Below, in pieces: positions 29,301-37,335 of a stretch of 64,000 nt of DNA. The notes under the pieces are model-generated. The model had not been told where the DNA came from. It saw only the letters and a list, made by a program, of their open reading frames with translations, and did no database searches. How positions within the stretch are numbered: the first letter of the stretch is position 1; the number at the start of each line of letters is the position of its first letter. Position numbers and translations under genes: made by a program. Where the stretch lies: contig NZ_JBFRXN010000002.1 in NCBI RefSeq assembly GCF_040947875.1, forward strand, positions 372,001 through 436,000, in the 5' to 3' direction. The stretch comes from Pseudomonas sp. MYb118. Its GTDB lineage: Bacteria; Pseudomonadota; Gammaproteobacteria; Pseudomonadales; Pseudomonadaceae.

Positions 29301-31420
29301 GTCAGGCTCGATATCAGGCCCTGTTCATCGACCAGTTGATCGAGCAAGGTCATCCATTCAGTCGTTTCGGCGTCATCACTCAGCCCGATGCCGGCCGCGC
29401 GGAAAACGCTTTCCGACAGCAGGGTGGGCTGCACTCGGGTGTACATCTCCTGGAGCAGCATGATTTCTTCATCCGTGGCGATGGGCGGCGTTACGACCGC
29501 CCTTACCTGGGCGACCAGCCAGGGCACGCTCAGGTCATTGTCTTTGAGCCACTGGGTACAGGACTGCGCCGCGTGCATCACGCTCAACACATCGCCCACG
29601 CCGCTGGTGCCACTGATCAACAGGCGCGACTCGCCGAGAATGCGTTGCAGCACCTCACTGGCGCCTCGCTCACTCAAGGTTTCGAGCAAGGCCGCCAGCT
29701 CGATCGGGTTGAGCCGCAAGAAGGATGCGAGCAGGGCCAGCCGGTAAAACGACGAAAACACCGGCAGGCTGCACGGCAGTTCGTCGGTGTAGTTGTAACT
29801 CTTGGCGACGAAACGCGAGAGGTAGCGCCAGATCTCCAGGTTGAAGCCCAGAGGTCGGCAAATCTGATCGACTATGCGTATGTCGTCGCGGCTTTTCGGT
29901 TCGATGAAGAAAAACCGCCCATCCGCCTTCAGCGGGGTATCGAACAGGCCTTCCTGGTTGAAGATCCGGTCGAACTGCGGTGTTTCGTCACCTGTGCCGA
30001 AGGGGAGAATTTCGTCGATCAGTACGACGAATTGATCAATCGTGCAACGGAACAGCAACTGAAACTCGCGGAACAGGCCGAGCGCGCGCAGGGTGTTGTT
30101 GGTGATTTTGATCGGCTTTTCCGCCAATGCCTTGGTGCGGGCGGCGGGGTCGACCGTTTCGCCACGGATCTCGGCACGGTGACAGGCCCAAAGCAGGCGA
30201 TCGACTTCGTACGGTGGCAAGTCCAGCCAACGGCTCAAGCGCAGCATCCGGTTGATCCGGTCCATGCCGTTGAGCGTAATGTTGAGGAACTGACGGGTCG
30301 AACCCTCGACAGGCGCGGACAAGTCGATCGACTTGGTGTTGCCGGAGTTGATGTACGTCGAGCCGAACTCCCTGGGTGTCGGCGCTGCGACCGGAACGTT
30401 GGGGGATCGGGTCGGCGCGAAGGTTTCAATCGACAGCAACTGGGTCAACCTCAGCGCGTCGATATCGGCCTTGGCGCAGAAATGCACCGAGTCGAGTAGT
30501 TTGGCCGCCGTGGAATTGAAGTTGTCCAGGTAGAACTTCACTTCGTTGCCGGCGACCACGAATCGCTCGGTCAACAATTGCTGCTGTTGCGGCCCGAGTC
30601 TGCAGGACAACTGCAGCGCGATATCCGACAGCGGCCCGCGCACGCCAGGTTCCTTGAAGTACGGTGCGGGAGGGTCGATGGCGCGAACGACATGGCCCAG
30701 CAATAACTGGTTCTGGTCCAGCACCCCGGTGTATTGCTCCTTGTACCACTCGAACGGCATCGACCGATGGGGAAAGCGGGTCACCCGGAGCACGTCATCG
30801 ACCACCTGATTGTTGTCCTCCAGCGCAGGCGCGAGGTATGCCTCGATGATCTTTTCCAGTATTTCGTTGAACAGCTTGACCGTCGGTTTGACCTGGAATG
30901 TCGCGGTGGCGTCGATGACCAGGTTGGCCAGATCGGGGCGTCGCTGGTCCAGCGTGATCAGCCCGGCCCCACCCGCCGCCCGCGCCTCCAGGTCCCGCGC
31001 CAGCGTGATCAGGTGGACGAAATAGGCGACTGCGAAGTTTCTCGCGCTCATGGTATTGGGGGGGCTGGCCCTCTCCCAATCCGGATCGAACAGATCGTTG
31101 AAGTTCGGCATTTTAGTCAGCGCGCTGGGGCCCGACCGGTGCAGCGGGTTCTCCGGCCCTTGCCGCACCAGTTGCTGTTCGCGAAATTGCCGGGCGGCGT
31201 GCAGCGCCAGGCTTGCGGCTCTGTCGCGCAAGGCCTGCGCGTCGTCACCGGACACACCAAAGGTATCCATCAGACTCTGCTGATCCATCTTCAGAATGCC
31301 GAAAACCGAGCCGCCTTTCGCTATGAAACTGGTGCATTTCGAGCGAGTCCTGGCACCTCGTTTCGTGGGCACGGAATCGAGTAATTGCTTGAGCGGTGGA
31401 TTGGTGAAGGCCTTGCTCAT
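26312..31420 (-). CDS. Tc toxin subunit A, N-terminal half (VRP1) with C-terminal Ig-like extension
   Basis: A 1702-residue protein. The first roughly 1000 residues are the helical VRP1/TcaA-like shell of Tc toxins (SARNFAVAYFVHLITLARDL, RRPDLANLVIDATATFQVKP, RVTRFPHRSMPFEWYKEQY). From about residue 1010 there are four Big-1-like Ig repeats, each with a D-x-x-G-x-A pattern (TTDNDGRAVVHF, TTDENGIARTLV, TTNQDGIAEFTV, PTGSDGQSSYAF). A beta-rich stretch (about 1385-1510) and two further Ig-like domains ending in GRWRVQFKPEWGPGPY follow. TccA/TcaA homologues are much shorter, so about 680 residues are extra. The ATG has GGGAG upstream. It is the first gene of the toxin operon. Confidence 0.93.
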   Translation of the reverse strand: MSKAFTNPPLKQLLDSVPTKRGARTRSKCTSFIAKGGSVFGILKMDQQSLMDTFGVSGDDAQALRDRAASLALHAARQFREQQLVRQGPENPLHRSGPSALTKMPNFNDLFDPDWERASPPNTMSARNFAVAYFVHLITLARDLEARAAGGAGLITLDQRRPDLANLVIDATATFQVKPTVKLFNEILEKIIEAYLAPALEDNNQVVDDVLRVTRFPHRSMPFEWYKEQYTGVLDQNQLLLGHVVRAIDPPAPYFKEPGVRGPLSDIALQLSCRLGPQQQQLLTERFVVAGNEVKFYLDNFNSTAAKLLDSVHFCAKADIDALRLTQLLSIETFAPTRSPNVPVAAPTPREFGSTYINSGNTKSIDLSAPVEGSTRQFLNITLNGMDRINRMLRLSRWLDLPPYEVDRLLWACHRAEIRGETVDPAARTKALAEKPIKITNNTLRALGLFREFQLLFRCTIDQFVVLIDEILPFGTGDETPQFDRIFNQEGLFDTPLKADGRFFFIEPKSRDDIRIVDQICRPLGFNLEIWRYLSRFVAKSYNYTDELPCSLPVFSSFYRLALLASFLRLNPIELAALLETLSERGASEVLQRILGESRLLISGTSGVGDVLSVMHAAQSCTQWLKDNDLSVPWLVAQVRAVVTPPIATDEEIMLLQEMYTRVQPTLLSESVFRAAGIGLSDDAETTEWMTLLDQLVDEQGLISSLTNDESDYTRVVAEVEAAMAQAGISASDEERVRTVLVAAVLQTRDAQIAVVVESLATMLKCAQDLVLPLLKWVDTGSVYVLLKETVRALEEVKLPTDRINPGDRVLNLLGHLARRAEVARKLALTSAMLATLTTARNFEWFGLQDAQSLNLATLYKLTQVQRAVKHTGQPAEKLLNYLRMVNSLPLVLTPEDERLIRDSAATQLAHVLNWGVREVIECILYLGKLVIRDTDDIDTLLHIRELATRSKLDAKALIQLGLLTPNSDKDAYRTAAERVMEVLSGAAFEGQIQEVGEVGQSVTHEIRCINDTLIANVKGQVALIEVWIRDLAGKPMSNITITWEADQPGLLQERSTTDNDGRAVVHFQPEVSKWQGEVLVTARYGLDMKAVGPKIFVASDELTLGFTPGGTQNPRPDEQFLAGGKESFPVHVILMDHYENPGIGRTVTFTGDGLTATPPSTTTDENGIARTLVTSMAPISDAILVATYASKDARVITNIDFIDSPSITRLQVASVALVEQPLLLHCHVVRLDKTPAPDVEVKLYAGAGTTPIGTATTNQDGIAEFTVAAPAAGKQAYTAKVIMDEQQIEVDVAPTAVIHGQSVRPEFPGVGTPHLLFVTVRQANNNQSPPVPNCDVLWSYTGPGPASTPVNIPTGSDGQSSYAFVGEAVGDYVVTADRKTVAAEKRTFNVKVVPAIAWEWELVEAPAGAVVGQTSASAPLEFIRGRDYILTIKMPTGMDLTGALGMLAFEGALSAKALGMDIEPREGAVVAIGAQTRLQWRINCRDLRNGTFRLIFSCDRFSQRLALDARLGTPAPALLSPVNGAPNVEVQPLLHGTGTRSAQIIIYGGAGAVLARTSVGDDGKWAVRLAEKLSPGPHTFVVTQRNIDATESSAAPVQVTVVPDYAAHPVILKPLSGSKVYVQSWLEGIGLPGVEVRIVRTGAAGTIYAQGMVNADGRWRVQFKPEWGPGPYRCGAGFYMNNTLISPWMPENIELELIARG

Positions 31421-31728
31421 TGTTGTTCTCCCTGCCAGGGGCGGCGCCCGATGAACGCGAAGGGTCGGTTATGTGCACGACCTTTTTACGCCGGGGGCCG
31501 GAAGCGTCACACCTGTGAGAACTGACAGTGCCGACGAACGGTAGACCTCGCTGAGGACCGCAAACGGGTACTGACAAGAAGGGCGAAGGCACCGTAGTGC
31601 AAGGCTGGAAGAGGGTGTGGAAGACACAGAAACGGCGGGCAGAAAAAAGCCGTTCACCCAGCGTTCAAAGGCGTCCGGCCGGAAGGCGAACGCGACGAAC
31701 ACCGGGGGAGCGGCCTGGCGGGATCAGA
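31421..31728 (-). promoter_or_regulatory. Upstream region of the Tc toxin A operon
   Basis: These 308 bases separate the PilZ gene from TcA1, both on the minus strand. They hold a lux-box-like palindrome (31511-31530) and, downstream in the transcription direction, a TAAAAA hexamer (31488-31483). No coding sequence is apparent. Confidence 0.5.
31511..31530. promoter_or_regulatory. Lux-box-like palindrome upstream of TcA1
   Basis: ACCTGTGAGAACTGACAGTG matches the CT-N12-AG pattern of LuxR-type operators. It agrees with the palindrome upstream of the TcB gene at 15 of 20 positions. It lies about 90 bp before the TcA1 ATG. Confidence 0.55.
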
Positions 31729-32088
31729 TCAGGCGGAAGCCGACAACGGCTGGAAACTGAAGTAGCGCTTCAACGCCTGGACCAGGTCGGCAAACTCCGG
31801 CGGGGCGCGCTGCAAGGTGAACCCGGCGTCGTAATGCCGGGGCGTGGCGTCTTCATGGCACCACAGGCAACAGGCCCTGAAGTCGATGACTTGCAGGCGG
31901 CCGTCGGCCATCGGGATTTTGAGGCGCAGCTCGAAATCGGCACCGATCATCATCGGCAATTGACTGATGAGCATCAGCCCGTCTTCGGAGACGTTGCCCA
32001 GGAAGCCGATCGGCTTGTCGGTCACGCTGTTGAACACTCGTAGAAAATACGGCAGTTGATGCCGCTCGATCCGGCGGTCAGTGAACAT
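31729..32088 (-). CDS. PilZ domain protein
   Basis: A 119-residue single-domain protein of the PilZ family, which binds cyclic di-GMP. The RRxxR motif is present as DRRIERHQL at residues 4-12, and the D/NxSxxG motif as NVSEDG at about residue 35. The strand FELRLKIP completes the barrel. I chose the ATG giving MFTDRRIERH; the frame is open further upstream to an ATG at 32181 without conserved sequence. It sits upstream of the toxin operon on the same strand, but a 308-base gap with its own promoter-like site separates them. Confidence 0.88.
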   Translation of the reverse strand: MFTDRRIERHQLPYFLRVFNSVTDKPIGFLGNVSEDGLMLISQLPMMIGADFELRLKIPMADGRLQVIDFRACCLWCHEDATPRHYDAGFTLQRAPPEFADLVQALKRYFSFQPLSASA

Positions 32089-32320
32089 GCTGAATTCGCT
32101 ATGCCAGGCCCTTGTCCAGGGCCGCACCAATGCTTCGGAACGGGCCAGCCCTGCAAGGCCAGGCGCGCTCTCCCCGATCACGGTGCGACAGTCCGTGTGG
32201 CCGCTGTCGCTTACGTCTGCCGATCCCAGGTGTTACCGCGGCTCGCAAGGATTTTGCGAACCGGTTGATTCGACTATAGCTCACCGTCGCCCGTGAGACA
32301 TCTTTGAATGACAACTGCCA

Positions 32321-32704
32321 TCAGAACCGGGTCGGGCGCACCGCGGCTGCGCTGCGCAGGGGGTAATGCCCCAGCGACTGCAAGGTTTCCAGGCGCGCCT
32401 TGGCGCGGTAGGCGTATTCGCTCTGCGGATACGAGGCGATGATGAACTGGTAAGTCTGGCCGGCATCGACGAACAGTTTCTGCCGCTCCAGGCACAAACC
32501 GCGCAGCATCGAAACTTCCGGCCACACGTATGACCGGGCACGACTGGCGCGTTCGACTTTGGACAATTCGAGCGTCACCTGGTCGCAATTGCCACGATCA
32601 TAGGCGCTGTAGGCGTTATTCAAATGATGGTTCATCGACCAACGGGTGCAGCCCGTGACGCTGACTACAGCAAGGGCAAGGGCGGCTATGGGCACGAATC
32701 GCAT
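32321..32704 (-). CDS. Small tetratricopeptide-like lipoprotein
   Basis: A 127-residue lipoprotein precursor. The signal peptide (MRFVPIAALALAVVSVTGC) ends in the lipobox VTGC, so it should be lipidated at Cys19 and anchored in a membrane. The mature part is helical, with NAYSAYDRGNCDQVTLELSKVE and a second repeat (VDAGQTYQFIIASYPQSEYA) resembling TPR pairs. Four further cysteines do not form an obvious motif. It is divergent from pykA. Function is unknown; a scaffold role in envelope maintenance would fit but is speculative. Confidence 0.87.
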   Translation of the reverse strand: MRFVPIAALALAVVSVTGCTRWSMNHHLNNAYSAYDRGNCDQVTLELSKVERASRARSYVWPEVSMLRGLCLERQKLFVDAGQTYQFIIASYPQSEYAYRAKARLETLQSLGHYPLRSAAAVRPTRF

Positions 32705-32876
32705 GGGGGTTCTCCTGTCTTGAGCAGTGTATCGACCCGTCGACGGAAATCTTCAGGCTGTCGGTCACCAAAAGTGTTCGGTTCAATAAACAAACGAATA
32801 AGTAGTGCAGATGAACAATGACTACACCCCAAGAGCATAGTAGCCTCACTCAGCGCTTGAACTCAGGAGTCTTTGC

Positions 32877-34328
32877 ATGTCCGTCCGTCGTACCAAAATC
32901 GTCGCTACCCTTGGCCCGGCCAGTAACTCGCCGGAAGTACTGGAACAGCTGATCCTGGCTGGCCTGGACGTCGCCCGCCTGAACTTTTCCCACGGCACGC
33001 CCGACGAGCACAAGGCTCGCGCGAAGCTGGTGCGTGACCTGGCCGCCAAACACGGTCGCTTCGTCGCCCTGCTGGGTGACCTGCAAGGTCCGAAAATCCG
33101 TATCGCCAAATTCGCCAACAAGAAGATCGAGCTGAAGATCGGTGACAAGTTCACCTTCTCCACCAGCCATCCGTTGACCGAAGGCAACCAGCAAGTGGTC
33201 GGCATCGACTACCCGGACCTGGTCAAGGACTGCGGTGTGGGCGACGAGCTGCTGCTCGACGACGGCCGCGTGGTGATGCGCGTCGAAACCGCCACCTCTA
33301 CCGAACTCAACTGCGTGGTGACCATTGGCGGTCCGCTGTCGGACCACAAGGGCATCAACCGGCGTGGCGGTGGCTTGACCGCACCGGCCCTGACCGACAA
33401 GGACAAGGCCGACATCAAGCTGGCTGCCGAGATGGAAGTCGACTACCTCGCCGTGTCCTTCCCGCGTGACGCGGCTGACATGGAATACGCCCGTCAACTG
33501 CGTGACGAGGCCGGCGGTACGGCCTGGCTGGTGGCCAAGATCGAACGCGCCGAAGCCGTGGCCGACGACGAAACCCTCGACGGCCTGATCAAGGCGTCCG
33601 ACGCGGTGATGGTGGCCCGTGGTGACCTCGGTGTGGAAATCGGCGACGCCGAGCTGGTGGGCATCCAGAAGAAAATCATTCTGCACGCACGCCGCCACAA
33701 CAAGGCCGTGATCGTCGCGACCCAGATGATGGAGTCGATGATCCAGAACCCGATGCCGACCCGTGCCGAAGTGTCCGACGTGGCCAACGCCGTGCTCGAC
33801 TACACCGACGCCGTGATGCTCTCGGCCGAAAGTGCCGCTGGCCAGTACCCGCTGGAAGCCGTGCAGGCGATGGCGCGCATCTGCGTCGGCGCCGAGAAGC
33901 ACCCGACTGGCAAGACCTCCAGCCACCGCATCGGCAAGGAATTCCAGCGCTGCGACGAAAGCATTGCCCTGGCGACCATGTACACCGCCAACCACTTCCC
34001 GGGCGTGAAGGCGATCATCGCGTTGACCGAAAGCGGCTACACCCCGCTGATCATGTCGCGTATCCGTTCGTCGGTACCGATCTACGCGTTCACCCCGCAC
34101 CGCGAAGCCCAGGCTCGCGCGGCGATGTTCCGTGGCGTGTACACCATCCCGTTCGACCCGGCATCCCTGCCGCCGAGCCAGGTCAGCCAGGCCGCCATCG
34201 ACGAACTGCTCAAGCGCGGCGTGGTGGAACAAGGCGACTGGGTCATCCTGACCAAGGGCGACAGCTACCACACCACCGGCGGCACCAACGGCATGAAGAT
34301 CCTGCATGTTGGCGACCCGATGGTCTGA
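32877..34328 (+). CDS. pykA: Pyruvate kinase
   Basis: A 483-residue cytoplasmic pyruvate kinase that converts phosphoenolpyruvate and ADP to pyruvate and ATP. Characteristic motifs include RRTKIVATLGPAS, LARLNFSHG-type sequence near residue 40, the active-site region LVAKIERAEA (about 220) and MVARGDLGVEIG (about 245), and VIVATQMMESMIQNP. The C-terminal domain ends in GGTNGMKILHVG. The ATG has AGGAG upstream. It is monocistronic with its own terminator. The full-length II-type form suits the PykA isoenzyme of pseudomonads. Confidence 0.96.
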   Translation: MSVRRTKIVATLGPASNSPEVLEQLILAGLDVARLNFSHGTPDEHKARAKLVRDLAAKHGRFVALLGDLQGPKIRIAKFANKKIELKIGDKFTFSTSHPLTEGNQQVVGIDYPDLVKDCGVGDELLLDDGRVVMRVETATSTELNCVVTIGGPLSDHKGINRRGGGLTAPALTDKDKADIKLAAEMEVDYLAVSFPRDAADMEYARQLRDEAGGTAWLVAKIERAEAVADDETLDGLIKASDAVMVARGDLGVEIGDAELVGIQKKIILHARRHNKAVIVATQMMESMIQNPMPTRAEVSDVANAVLDYTDAVMLSAESAAGQYPLEAVQAMARICVGAEKHPTGKTSSHRIGKEFQRCDESIALATMYTANHFPGVKAIIALTESGYTPLIMSRIRSSVPIYAFTPHREAQARAAMFRGVYTIPFDPASLPPSQVSQAAIDELLKRGVVEQGDWVILTKGDSYHTTGGTNGMKILHVGDPMV

Positions 34329-34349
34329 GTGACCGGTTGCTGAAAGACC

Positions 34350-34385
34350 AAAGCCCTGCCATGTGAATGGCAGGGCTTTTTGTTT
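34350..34385 (+). terminator. Intrinsic terminator of pykA
   Basis: Arms AAAGCCCTGCCAT and ATGGCAGGGCTTT flank a GTGA loop and are followed by a T-rich tail. Confidence 0.92.
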
Positions 34386-34410
34386 TCTGGTTCTGATGAT
34401 GTGTTGACCC

Positions 34411-34488
34411 TATCGCGAGCAGGCTCGCTCCCACAGGGGATTTGCGTCATTCACAAATCTCCTGTGGGAGCGAGCCTGCTCGCGATGG
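34411..34488. repeat. Inverted REP pair
   Basis: Two oppositely oriented REP palindromes lie between the convergent pykA and enoyl-CoA hydratase genes. Confidence 0.88.
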
Positions 34489-34509
34489 GGTCGGCCAGTC
34501 AACGAAGAC

Positions 34510-35259
34510 TCAACGTTTGTTGATGAACCCCGACAACGCCGCCACCGCCTCCGGCGAGCGCAGCCGCTGGATGAACAGCGCCCCCTCCTCTTCTATCGCC
34601 ATGCGCAGGTGCTCCCGATCCGGCGCTTTCATCAGTTGTTTGCTGATGCGCACCGCTTGCGGCGGCAGGGACTCGAACCGCAGCGCCATCTCCCGCGCCC
34701 TGGTCAGGGCCTCTTCGCCGCTGCCCAGGGCTTCGGACGCAATGCCCCAGGCCGCCGCCTGCTCACCATTGAAACCTTCACCAAGCAGCAGCAACTCGGC
34801 CGCCCTGGCCTGCCCGAGCAACCGCGGCAGGATCAGACTGGAGCCGAACTCCGGGCACAACCCGAGGTTGACGAACGGCATGCGCAGTCGCGCATCGCGG
34901 CTGACATACACCAGGTCGCAGTGCAGCAGCAACGTCGTACCAATGCCCACCGCCGCGCCGGCCACCGCCGCCACCACCGGTTTGCGGCAGTCGAGCAAGG
35001 CCAGCATGAAGCGGAACACCGGGCTGTCGAGCGCACTCGGCGGTTCCTGGAGAAAATCGGCGATGTCGTTGCCGGCGGTGAAGCATTCACTGGAGCCGGT
35101 GATCAGTACGGCATTGATGTGCGGGTCGGCATCCGCCTGCCTCAATGCCTCGCCCAACTGACTGTACATGGCCCGGGTCAGGGCGTTTTTCTTGTCGGGG
35201 CGGTTCAGGCGCAGGGTCAGCAGGCCGCGTTCGTGTTCGATCTGGATGGCATCGGTCAT
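34510..35259 (-). CDS. Enoyl-CoA hydratase/isomerase family protein
   Basis: A 249-residue crotonase-fold protein. The N-terminus contains LTLRLNRPDKKNALTRAMY. The oxyanion-hole segment is SSECFTAGNDIADF (about residue 65), and AAVAGAAVGIGTTLLLHCDLVY is the second hallmark. The catalytic-glutamate region reads FVNLGLCPEFGSSLILPRLLG. The ATG giving MTDAIQIEHERG is the conserved start; the longer open frame upstream is not conserved. A gap of 29 bases separates it from the end of the reductase gene upstream. Substrate cannot be told from sequence. Confidence 0.92.
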   Translation of the reverse strand: MTDAIQIEHERGLLTLRLNRPDKKNALTRAMYSQLGEALRQADADPHINAVLITGSSECFTAGNDIADFLQEPPSALDSPVFRFMLALLDCRKPVVAAVAGAAVGIGTTLLLHCDLVYVSRDARLRMPFVNLGLCPEFGSSLILPRLLGQARAAELLLLGEGFNGEQAAAWGIASEALGSGEEALTRAREMALRFESLPPQAVRISKQLMKAPDREHLRMAIEEEGALFIQRLRSPEAVAALSGFINKR

Positions 35260-35288
35260 GGAAGGTCTCGCGTCTGAAAGGTCAGCGT

Positions 35289-36224
35289 TCAACCGCGAGG
35301 CAGGAAGACGTCGGCCAGCAGTTGATTGCGCGGCATTCCCGCCAGATACAGGCGCCGGGCGAAGGCGTCGACGCTGTCGGGTGACCCGCAGAGTAAAGCC
35401 AGGGTTTGCCGGGAAACAAGCCGCAGTTGCGCCAAAGCCGCCGGCAACTCGGTCGCTGTCCACAACTCGACACTCAGGTTCGAACGGCTGGCGGCCATGG
35501 CCTGCAAGGGTTTGGCCAGGTAGTGGCCCTCGGCATCATGGGCCAGGTGAATCACCCGGATGTCGCCCTGGTGATCCTGGCGCAAGGCTTCACGCAACAC
35601 CCCGAACAACGGCCCCAGCCCGGTGCCGGCCGCCAACAGCCAGAGCGGCCGGGCCTGCCAGTCCGGGTCGTAATGCAGCGCCCCGCCACGCAACTCGCCC
35701 AGGCGCAGGCCGTCGCCGATGTTCAGTTGACGGGCGGCATCGCTGAATTGGCCCGGCTGGCGGCAGTCCAGGTGAAACTCCAGAAAACGGTCTTCCTCGG
35801 GCAGGCTGGCCAGGGAATACGGACGCGCCACCTGGCCGGCCCACAGCACCAGATGCTGGCCGGCGCTGTAGCGCAAGGGGCGTTGCGGGGTCAGGCGCAG
35901 GCGCAGCACGTCGCGGCTCAACCAGTCGACGGCGGCGACCTCGGCCGGGCGCCCGTCCTGCAACGGGTCGAAGGCATGGACGTGCAGATCCTCGACCACC
36001 TGGCACTGGCAGGCCAGGCGCCAGCCCTGCTGACGTTGCTCGGCGCTCAGTGCATCCGGCCGGCTGTCACTGGGCAAGCCCTGGGTGCATTGCACCAGAC
36101 AGGCGTGGCAACTGCCGGCGCGACAACTGTAAGGAACGGCCACGCCCTGTTGATTCAAGGCATCGAGCAGGTTGCTGCCCGGCGCCACCGGCCACCCACG
36201 GTCGCCCACGCGCAATTCAGGCAT
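35289..36224 (-). CDS. Ferredoxin-domain flavin reductase (2Fe-2S/FAD/NAD(P)H electron transfer)
   Basis: A 311-residue electron-transfer reductase. The N-terminal plant-type 2Fe-2S domain has CRAGSCHACLVQC (cysteines near residues 36, 41 and 44, with a later Cys near 76). The FAD domain (RPYSLASLPEEDRFLEFHLD) and the NAD(P)-binding domain (LLAAGTGLGPLFGVLREAL) follow. It resembles CDP-6-deoxy-glucoseen reductase and oxygenase reductases. The start ATG overlaps the stop of the diguanylate cyclase gene by eight bases, so it is translationally coupled. Its redox partner is not evident here. Confidence 0.92.
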   Translation of the reverse strand: MPELRVGDRGWPVAPGSNLLDALNQQGVAVPYSCRAGSCHACLVQCTQGLPSDSRPDALSAEQRQQGWRLACQCQVVEDLHVHAFDPLQDGRPAEVAAVDWLSRDVLRLRLTPQRPLRYSAGQHLVLWAGQVARPYSLASLPEEDRFLEFHLDCRQPGQFSDAARQLNIGDGLRLGELRGGALHYDPDWQARPLWLLAAGTGLGPLFGVLREALRQDHQGDIRVIHLAHDAEGHYLAKPLQAMAASRSNLSVELWTATELPAALAQLRLVSRQTLALLCGSPDSVDAFARRLYLAGMPRNQLLADVFLPRG

Positions 36225-37335
36225 CGACGTTCTCCCACGCCGCCGCGCAACGATTGCGGCCGTCACGCTTGGCGCGATACAGCGCCTGGTCGGCACGCTG
36301 CAGGGCGTCATCGAGATCGTCACCCGGTTCAAGCAGGGTCATGCCACCGGACAAACTGAGGTTGCCGACTTTCAAGCCAATCAACTGCACGTCGGTAAAG
36401 GCGATTCGCAAACGCTCGCAACAGGCGGTCAGGCGCTCCGGGGTGCAATCGGGCAACAGCAGCACGAATTCTTCGCCGCCATAACGGGCCAGCACGTCCC
36501 CCTCACGCAGGCAGGCGCTGGCGACACCGGCAAAGGCTTGCAGCACCTGATCGCCCGCCGCGTGACCATGCATGTCATTGATGCGCTTGAAATGGTCGAG
36601 GTCGATCAGCGCCAGGCCATGGGCGACGCCCGGTTCCAGGGTGTCGAGCTCCCGTGAGGCCAGGCGCAGGAAGTGCCGGCGATTGAACAACCCGGTCAGT
36701 TCGTCGGTGGCCACCAGGTCTTCGAGCTGGCGCATCATGCCGCGCAGGGTGTCCTGATGCGCCTGCAGGGCGAACCGACGCTGGCGCATCCGCAGCCGGG
36801 AGGCCTGGACATAGCGCGCGTACAGTTCCAGCCACACCAGCACGATCAACAGCACGCACACCTGCAACGCGGCCAGGGCCGGGTCGGCCAACTGCAAGTG
36901 GTAGCCCTCCCACAACGTGATCGCGCTGAAACTGGCGAACACCAGCAGCGCACACCGGGCGAACGCCTGGCGCGACAGGTGAAACAGGCCGAACAGCAGA
37001 ATCAATACATAGAAGACCAGGAAGGCCCCACGGGCTTCATCCAGATTGGCGACCAGCCAGGATTGCCAGCCCAGCCCCAGCAATACCTGGGCTTCGGTCA
37101 GGCTGGGGTCGCTGAAGCGCAGATTCCAGCCGCTGTAGAACACCGCGAACAATGCCGCCTGGCTGATGACCACCAGCGCACTGCCGACGGCGACATTTGT
37201 CAGGGGCTGGTGATAATGCCCGGTGAAAAACCCCAGCCACAGCAACATCAGGGCCAGGGCGTAGGTGCCGGCTGCGAGGGCAAATCGTTTGAGCAACAGG
37301 CGCTGGATGGCGTTATGGGTCAATCGTTGACTCAC
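36217..37335 (-). CDS. GGDEF-domain diguanylate cyclase
   Basis: A 372-residue membrane-bound diguanylate cyclase that makes cyclic di-GMP. About five or six hydrophobic segments span residues 15-180, followed by a short coiled coil. The catalytic GGDEF domain (DELTGLFNRRHFLR, DLDHFKRINDMHGH) has an intact active site GGEEF in ARYGGEEFVLL. An RxxD inhibitory site is not obvious where expected. The gene overlaps the downstream reductase gene, an unusual partner. The membrane sensor belongs to no family I can name. Confidence 0.93.
   Translation of the reverse strand: MSQRLTHNAIQRLLLKRFALAAGTYALALMLLWLGFFTGHYHQPLTNVAVGSALVVISQAALFAVFYSGWNLRFSDPSLTEAQVLLGLGWQSWLVANLDEARGAFLVFYVLILLFGLFHLSRQAFARCALLVFASFSAITLWEGYHLQLADPALAALQVCVLLIVLVWLELYARYVQASRLRMRQRRFALQAHQDTLRGMMRQLEDLVATDELTGLFNRRHFLRLASRELDTLEPGVAHGLALIDLDHFKRINDMHGHAAGDQVLQAFAGVASACLREGDVLARYGGEEFVLLLPDCTPERLTACCERLRIAFTDVQLIGLKVGNLSLSGGMTLLEPGDDLDDALQRADQALYRAKRDGRNRCAAAWENVDA

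Noticed and set aside
26813..30499. Open frame of about 1200 codons antisense to the TcA1 gene
   Set aside because: The sense strand encodes a clear VRP1/Ig-domain toxin protein; the antisense product is low-complexity and rich in R, Q and H.
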